Assembly: GCA_030428905.1 (NCBI GenBank)
Contig: JAUIED010000041.1
Coordinates: forward strand, 1 to 32,385
DNA: 32,385 nt
Origin: Gammaproteobacteria bacterium
Lineage (GTDB): Bacteria > Pseudomonadota > Gammaproteobacteria > Pseudomonadales > Azotimanducaceae
Direction of reading: 5' to 3'
Shown: positions 28,613 through 32,385 of the stretch, one piece after another
Layout of the letters: each line of letters opens with the position of its first letter
Position numbering within the stretch: the first letter of the stretch is position 1
Translations under genes and position numbers: made by a program
The notes under the pieces: generated by a model
The model's input: the letters and a program-made list of their open reading frames with translations, nothing else
Told to the model about the DNA's origin: nothing
Database searches by the model: none

Positions 28613-29206
28613 ATGGCGGATTCGAACGACAACCGCGGCGGTGAGATCACGGAGATCATCCAGCACTGGTCCAGCGTCTCAGATGACGCCAAGGGGCGGG
28701 TGGTGGCGGCGCTCTACGAGCAGTTGCGGCGCAATGCAGCTTCCCACCTGCGCGGTGAAGCGCATGTGGATCTGCAGCCCACCTCTCTGGTGCACGAGGC
28801 CTACGACCGACTGGTCAACATCTCCCGCATCGACCTGAACAGCCGCAGCCATTTTCTCGGCCTCGCGGGCCGCGTGATGCGCCAGGTGCTCGTGGATGAG
28901 GCGCGCCGTCGGCGGGCGCAGAAGCGCGATGTAGGGCTGCAGACCCAGTTCACCGAGAAGTTCTTCGGCGAGGAAGTGCAGTATGCCGACATCCTCGAAC
29001 TCGAGGAGATGTTGGGCGAACTGGAGCAGATCGACCCATTGTACGTATCGCTGTTCGAAGCGCGCGCCTTTGCCGGCATGACTGTCGAGGAAACGGCCGT
29101 GAGCCTCGGCATGTCGGCGTCTACCGTGAAACGCCGGTGGAAGGTGGTGCTGGCATGGCTCCGAATCCGCATGGAGTCCGGGCAGGGTGGGGAGCCTAGT
29201 CCCTAG
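28613..29206 (+). CDS. ECF-type RNA polymerase sigma factor (TIGR02999-like)
   Basis: 197 residues. Region 2: LVHEAYDRLVNI, then SHFLGLAGRVMRQVLVDEARRRRAQKRD. Region 4: LFEARAFAGMTVEETAVSLGMSASTVKRRWKVVLAWLR. This is the ECF branch often encoded beside Ser/Thr kinases, and here the kinase is the convergent neighbour, overlapping by 11 bp. No anti-sigma factor is adjacent, so phosphorylation by the kinase is the obvious candidate control (inference). The ribosome site is weak, suggesting coupling to the upstream gene, which ends 9 bases before. Confidence 0.92.
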   Translation: MADSNDNRGGEITEIIQHWSSVSDDAKGRVVAALYEQLRRNAASHLRGEAHVDLQPTSLVHEAYDRLVNISRIDLNSRSHFLGLAGRVMRQVLVDEARRRRAQKRDVGLQTQFTEKFFGEEVQYADILELEEMLGELEQIDPLYVSLFEARAFAGMTVEETAVSLGMSASTVKRRWKVVLAWLRIRMESGQGGEPSP

Positions 29207-31679
29207 GCACTGCCGCGGTAAGCGATCCGAGCTGCCCGCGTGCGCGCTGCCAGCGCTGCCAAACGGACGACGCTTGAGACAGTGTGCTGGGCAGGGCGAT
29301 GCTTTCTGCGAGACGGCTCGCTTGTGCCGTTTCACCAGCTTCGAGCAGCGCTTCCACATAGGCGGTGCGGTAGAGAAACTGCACTTCCACTGGCAGGTGT
29401 TCGCTCAGCTCTGGCAGGCGGGTTGAAAAGAACTGAATCGCGCGCGGCAGATCACCGGCGGCTCTTGCGAGCTCGCCTGCCAGCCAGTCCGTCGACGCCT
29501 GCAGGTGCAGATTATCGGGCTGCTGCTGGGCGGTGATCTGCAGTCTGGCGTGGATGTGGGCCGCCTCGTTGGCCCTGCCGTTGTACAGGAAGACAGCGGC
29601 GGGGTAGGTGAGCAGCCCTGCTTGTGCGTCCGTATAGGCGTCTTCGGGTGCGATATCCACCGTGCTGATCGCTGTTGCCAGCGCTTCTTCGGCCGGCCGG
29701 CGCATGGTCTGCAGTTTCAGCAGGTTAATGTGTGGTGTTGACCACTCGGGAGGTGGTGAACCTTCCAGCGTTTTGTGTATTTCCACAGAGTAGCGGTAGC
29801 GCTGCATGGCGCCTTCGTAATCACCTATACCTTCCAGGGCCTGCCCCCACAGCCCGTAGCCGAGCATAACCCGCGGATGCGCTGGGTCGCCGTCTGCGCG
29901 CAACCACTGACTTATTGCCAGTTCATAGTTGTCGGCTGCCTGCTGGAAGTTGCCGCGTATTGCGTGGTTGTAGCCGTACTCCGCGTGCAGTGTGGACCAA
30001 AGATAGTTGTTCTCAGGCGCGTAGCGAGCCACCCATCTGGCGGCCTCATCGAGCAGCCCCGGCACCCGGGCGATCAGCTCCTCACGGCCCGACATGTCAT
30101 AGGCCATACTCAAGCGGGTGCGCACCTCCGGCTGTAAGGGATGGTCTGCGGGTAATGCACTCTTAGCTAGCTGCGCAGCGCGCTCATTCTGTTTGATTGC
30201 CTCGCCCGGCAGGTCCCAGGCATACATGGCGACGCTCAGAGACATGTGCAGTTCCGCCCGAGTCGCGGTGTCGATGTCGTCTGCATTGGCGAGCCTGGCG
30301 GCAGCGGCGGGGAGGACATCGCGCATGGAGGCATCGTTGCCGACCCGCAACCTGCTCGTCCAGCGCGTGCTCGGCGCGGTGATGATGTCGTTCAGAAAAC
30401 CGGCGATGCTTTGCGCCCGCTGGAGCTGCGCTTCGGCACGATGTGTTTGATCCAGAGAGAAAACCAACGCGGCAATAAGAATCGTCACGGCGGTGCACGC
30501 GGCGACAACGGGTGCCTTGTGCCGCGCAACAAATCTGCGCAGGCGGTAGTGCCATTCGTCGGGGCGAGCCGTAACCGGCAGGCCGGCAAGATACTTCGTG
30601 ACGTCGAGGTGCAGTGCGTCTATCGAGGCGTAGCGACGGTCTGCATCAGGATGCAGGGTTTTGAGCACGATGGCGTTCAGGTCTGAATGCAGTTCACGGA
30701 GCAGGTTGCGGCGGCTTTCCCCGCAGTGCTGCAGTTGGTGCTGCTGGTCTTCCTCCGGTGCCGACAGAAAGCGCTCTGCCATGTTTGACGCCTTCTCCCG
30801 GTCTATGTGTTCGGCCAGTTGTTTCAGCGTTCGGCTGGATCGTTGAAAAGGCAGGCGGCCCGTCAGCAGTCGATACAGGAGCACACCGAGGGCGTACTGG
30901 TCCTCAAGGGCGGAGCTCTGTCCGCGTAGGAGGCGTTCGGGTGAGGCGTAGTCCACGGTCAGGCGAGCGCCCAGCACCTGTGTCTGGTCGACATCTTCAT
31001 CTGAGCGAAGAAACTTGGCGATACCGAAGTCCAGCAATTTCGGCACGCCATCTTCGGTAACCAAGATGTTGCCTGGCTTAATATCCCGGTGAACGATCAG
31101 CTGGCGATGGGAGTAGCGTAGCGCATCACACACTTTCAGCCACAACTCGATGCGTTTGCGGATGCTCAGGCGCTGGGCGTCACAATAGACGGAGATCGGC
31201 TGTCCCTCGATGTACTCCATGACGTAGAAAGGCACACGATCGTTGCCGAGCTCGATGAACGAAGCGATGTACGGATGACGAAGCCTTGCCAGTGCCCGCT
31301 GCTCCGCGCGAAAGCGCGCAAGCTCATCGCCGCCGGGGATGGGTGCATTGATGGTCTTCAGGGCAAATCGGCTGGTGATGCCGTCCTGCTCTCGTGTCGC
31401 CAGATAGACGGTGCCCATGCCACCAACGCCGAGTATGCGTTCCAGTTGGTAGGCGCCCAGCCGCTCGCCGCTCAGATCTTTGGGCATCGTCGCAGTGAAC
31501 GGCGCTGTAGGTATGGCGTCCTCTGCCTGGGTAAGATTGTCGAGCAGCGAAATGACAAGCGAATGCACCGATGCTTCGCCCTCGCAGGCGTCGCGTACGA
31601 ACGCACCGCGTTGGTCCGGCGGCAAGCCCAGTGAGCGCTGGCAGATCTCCAGTGCGCGTTGTTCCAGTGTTCGCTCCAT
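29196..31679 (-). CDS. Transmembrane Ser/Thr protein kinase with C-terminal TPR-like sensor region
   Basis: 827 residues from ATG 31679, the first Met with family-like sequence; a longer frame to 31865 is improbable. Kinase domain: GVGGMGTVYLA, Lys108 in FALKTI, IVHRDIKPGNIL (196-207), LLDFGIAKF (DFG 218-220), VDYASPERL, and DQYALGVLLYRLLTGRLPF. All catalytic residues are present. A membrane helix (about 389-409, VVAACTAVTILIAALVFSL) leads to about 415 residues of helical, TPR-like repeats (for example NFQQAADNYELAISQW, DYEGAMQRYRYSVEIH), probably periplasmic. There are no PASTA repeats. It likely senses an envelope signal and acts on the ECF sigma factor. Confidence 0.93.
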   Translation of the reverse strand: MERTLEQRALEICQRSLGLPPDQRGAFVRDACEGEASVHSLVISLLDNLTQAEDAIPTAPFTATMPKDLSGERLGAYQLERILGVGGMGTVYLATREQDGITSRFALKTINAPIPGGDELARFRAEQRALARLRHPYIASFIELGNDRVPFYVMEYIEGQPISVYCDAQRLSIRKRIELWLKVCDALRYSHRQLIVHRDIKPGNILVTEDGVPKLLDFGIAKFLRSDEDVDQTQVLGARLTVDYASPERLLRGQSSALEDQYALGVLLYRLLTGRLPFQRSSRTLKQLAEHIDREKASNMAERFLSAPEEDQQHQLQHCGESRRNLLRELHSDLNAIVLKTLHPDADRRYASIDALHLDVTKYLAGLPVTARPDEWHYRLRRFVARHKAPVVAACTAVTILIAALVFSLDQTHRAEAQLQRAQSIAGFLNDIITAPSTRWTSRLRVGNDASMRDVLPAAAARLANADDIDTATRAELHMSLSVAMYAWDLPGEAIKQNERAAQLAKSALPADHPLQPEVRTRLSMAYDMSGREELIARVPGLLDEAARWVARYAPENNYLWSTLHAEYGYNHAIRGNFQQAADNYELAISQWLRADGDPAHPRVMLGYGLWGQALEGIGDYEGAMQRYRYSVEIHKTLEGSPPPEWSTPHINLLKLQTMRRPAEEALATAISTVDIAPEDAYTDAQAGLLTYPAAVFLYNGRANEAAHIHARLQITAQQQPDNLHLQASTDWLAGELARAAGDLPRAIQFFSTRLPELSEHLPVEVQFLYRTAYVEALLEAGETAQASRLAESIALPSTLSQASSVWQRWQRARGQLGSLTAAVPRD

Positions 31680-31835
31680 GCGAAGTGCGACTACCCTGTG
31701 TCGAGAGTTGGTGGCGCAAAGCCTTTGCCGGCCTGATGGTAGCAAATCGGTTCGCAGCCGCAGGCGTGTTTCCATTGGTCTGCTGTGCGTGTCACCGCCA
31801 TCAGCCGACACAGTGGTTGGTCTTGTGAAACGTTG

Positions 31836-31853
31836 TGCAAAAAGTGTTTTGCA
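31836..31853. promoter_or_regulatory. Perfect dyad, candidate enhancer-binding site
   Basis: TGCAAAA-AGTG-TTTTGCA is a perfect inverted repeat. It ends 121 bp before the -24 element of the sigma-54-like promoter, the usual distance for an upstream activator sequence bound by a sigma-54 enhancer-binding protein. The binding protein is not in the window. It could also control the divergent kinase gene. Confidence 0.5.
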
Positions 31854-31973
31854 TGAAGCAACCATTGTCTCCCGGCTGCCGCAACGGGCTGCTGCTCCGT
31901 TGGCGCGGCGGTCGCGAAAAAAGTGAGGAAAAACAATGTGCTATATGGGCCAGGCCGTTGCGTCTGATTGAGC

Positions 31974-31989
31974 TGGCACGCTTTCTGCA
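31974..31989 (+). promoter_or_regulatory. Sigma-54 (RpoN) -24/-12 promoter for the double-glycine peptide gene
   Basis: TGGCACGctttCTGCA matches the sigma-54 consensus TGGCACG-N4-TTGCA at all but one base, with exact GG-to-GC spacing. The predicted start is near 32000, leaving a leader of about 50 bases before the ATG at 32052. Confidence 0.75.
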
Positions 31990-32051
31990 GACTCTTGAAC
32001 ACTGCCGAGGCGCTCGCGAACGGCAAAACCAGTTAAACCAGGAGAACTATT

Positions 32052-32294
32052 ATGCGAATCGAACTGAAAGACTTGAACGACGTGCAGGACCTGAGCGCAG
32101 ACCAACTCGGGAACGTTCGCGGCGGCTTGTACTGGAACTTCTACCGTCAGCCGAGCTACTTCTACAACAGCTTCTACCGGCCGATTCTGCCGTTGAACAC
32201 CTTTGCTGGCGCGCTGAACAACGGCTGGGCATTGCAGGGCGCAGCCTTTGATCGCGGTTTCAACAGCTGGATGACGAACTTCCGCAATTCCTGA
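32052..32294 (+). CDS. Small double-glycine-leader peptide precursor (RiPP/bacteriocin-like)
   Basis: 80 residues. AGGAGA lies 6 bases before the ATG. The first 25 residues form a typical double-glycine leader: MRIELKDLNDVQD, then LSADQLGNVRGG with Gly24-Gly25 as the expected cleavage site for a C39-type peptidase transporter. The predicted mature part (55 residues) begins LYWNFYRQPSYFYNSFYRP. It has 15 aromatic residues (5 Tyr, 3 Trp, 7 Phe) and 8 Asn but no Cys, so a lanthionine product or disulfides are unlikely. No exporter or modifying enzyme is in view; the window ends 91 bp later. It is preceded by a sigma-54 promoter and is divergent from the Ser/Thr kinase. Related Nif11 or plain class II bacteriocin leaders are alternatives. 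Confidence 0.75.
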   Translation: MRIELKDLNDVQDLSADQLGNVRGGLYWNFYRQPSYFYNSFYRPILPLNTFAGALNNGWALQGAAFDRGFNSWMTNFRNS

Positions 32295-32304
32295 GAATAC
32301 CTGA

Positions 32305-32385
32305 GCAGGGTACTGAAAAAGTACTTCCTGTACTTTTACAGCGACCGCGGGCTGTCGCCCGCTCACGCCGAATCAAGCACTTACG
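32305..32385. repeat. Second copy of the hairpin repeat (truncated by window edge)
   Basis: Matches 15476-15556 at 78 of 81 positions. Two of the three differences weaken the first hairpin stem. It begins 11 bases after the stop of the peptide gene, so it could end that transcript. The right half lies outside the window. Confidence 0.85.

Larger units (their letters stand above)
31680..32051. promoter_or_regulatory. Long divergent intergenic region between kinase and double-glycine peptide gene
   Basis: 372 bp without a convincing gene, the only such gap over 300 bp in the window. It contains a perfect 7-4-7 dyad (31836-31853), a CAACGG/CCGTTG inverted repeat with a 9-base spacer further on (about 31885-31905), and a sigma-54-type promoter (31974-31989). 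AT content is raised around 31830-31940 relative to the flanking genes, as expected for a control region. Confidence 0.7.

Noticed and set aside
31680-31865. N-terminal extension of the Ser/Thr kinase
   Set aside because: The added 62 residues have no ribosome site or family-like sequence and would occupy most of the upstream control region.

Overview
The window is high-GC, gene-dense bacterial chromosome. Its protein families (double-membrane envelope proteins, an RND efflux pump, lipoproteins, PhyH, SDR, ThDP and LLM-flavin catabolic enzymes, an AraC regulator with an arabinose-binding-type N-terminal domain, and an ECF sigma/Ser-Thr kinase pair) suggest a free-living, probably aquatic, gammaproteobacterium. 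I cannot place the genus. No rRNA, tRNA, CRISPR array, transposase or phage gene was seen.

Layout. 2-202 is the 3' end of a small basic protein. 289-3374 is a translationally coupled pair: a duplicated DUF1538 membrane protein and a soluble protein that reads as three P-II-like domains. 3359-7330 (minus) is a three-gene sulfatase/sulfatase/esterase operon. 7497-8264 is an orphan ParA-type ATPase. 8236-12327 holds a glutamine-synthetase-like ligase with an iron alcohol dehydrogenase (minus), divergent from an ethanolamine-type permease; this resembles a gamma-glutamylated amine or amino-alcohol pathway. 12350-14320 (minus) is a large unassigned envelope protein with a coiled coil and C-terminal membrane segments, followed by a 60-residue membrane protein. 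14715-17821 carries a PhyH dioxygenase, an SDR, a lipoprotein resembling phosphodiester glycosidases and a small split-barrel-like protein. 17822-21863 has a ThDP enzyme (minus), divergent from an LLM flavin oxidoreductase coupled to an MFS transporter. 21802-27158 (minus) is an RND inner-membrane pump, its lipoprotein adaptor and an AraC regulator.

The right end is the most interesting part. A tight plus-strand operon (27232-29206) encodes a membrane protein resembling styrene-oxide isomerase, a PF10118-type di-metal protein and an ECF sigma factor. It converges on, and overlaps by 11 bp, a Ser/Thr kinase with a C-terminal TPR-like domain. Divergent from the kinase is a gene for an 80-residue peptide with a classic double-glycine leader and an aromatic-rich, cysteine-free tail. 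Upstream of it are a near-consensus sigma-54 -24/-12 promoter and, about 120 bp further up, a perfect 7-4-7 dyad placed like an enhancer-binding site. This looks like a regulated secreted-peptide system whose export or maturation genes are not in view.

A hairpin-rich repeat of about 147 bp with 18/19-bp terminal inverted repeats lies between the convergent PhyH and SDR genes and supplies the stop codons of both. A second copy, cut by the window edge, lies just behind the peptide gene. Most other convergent gene pairs overlap or abut.
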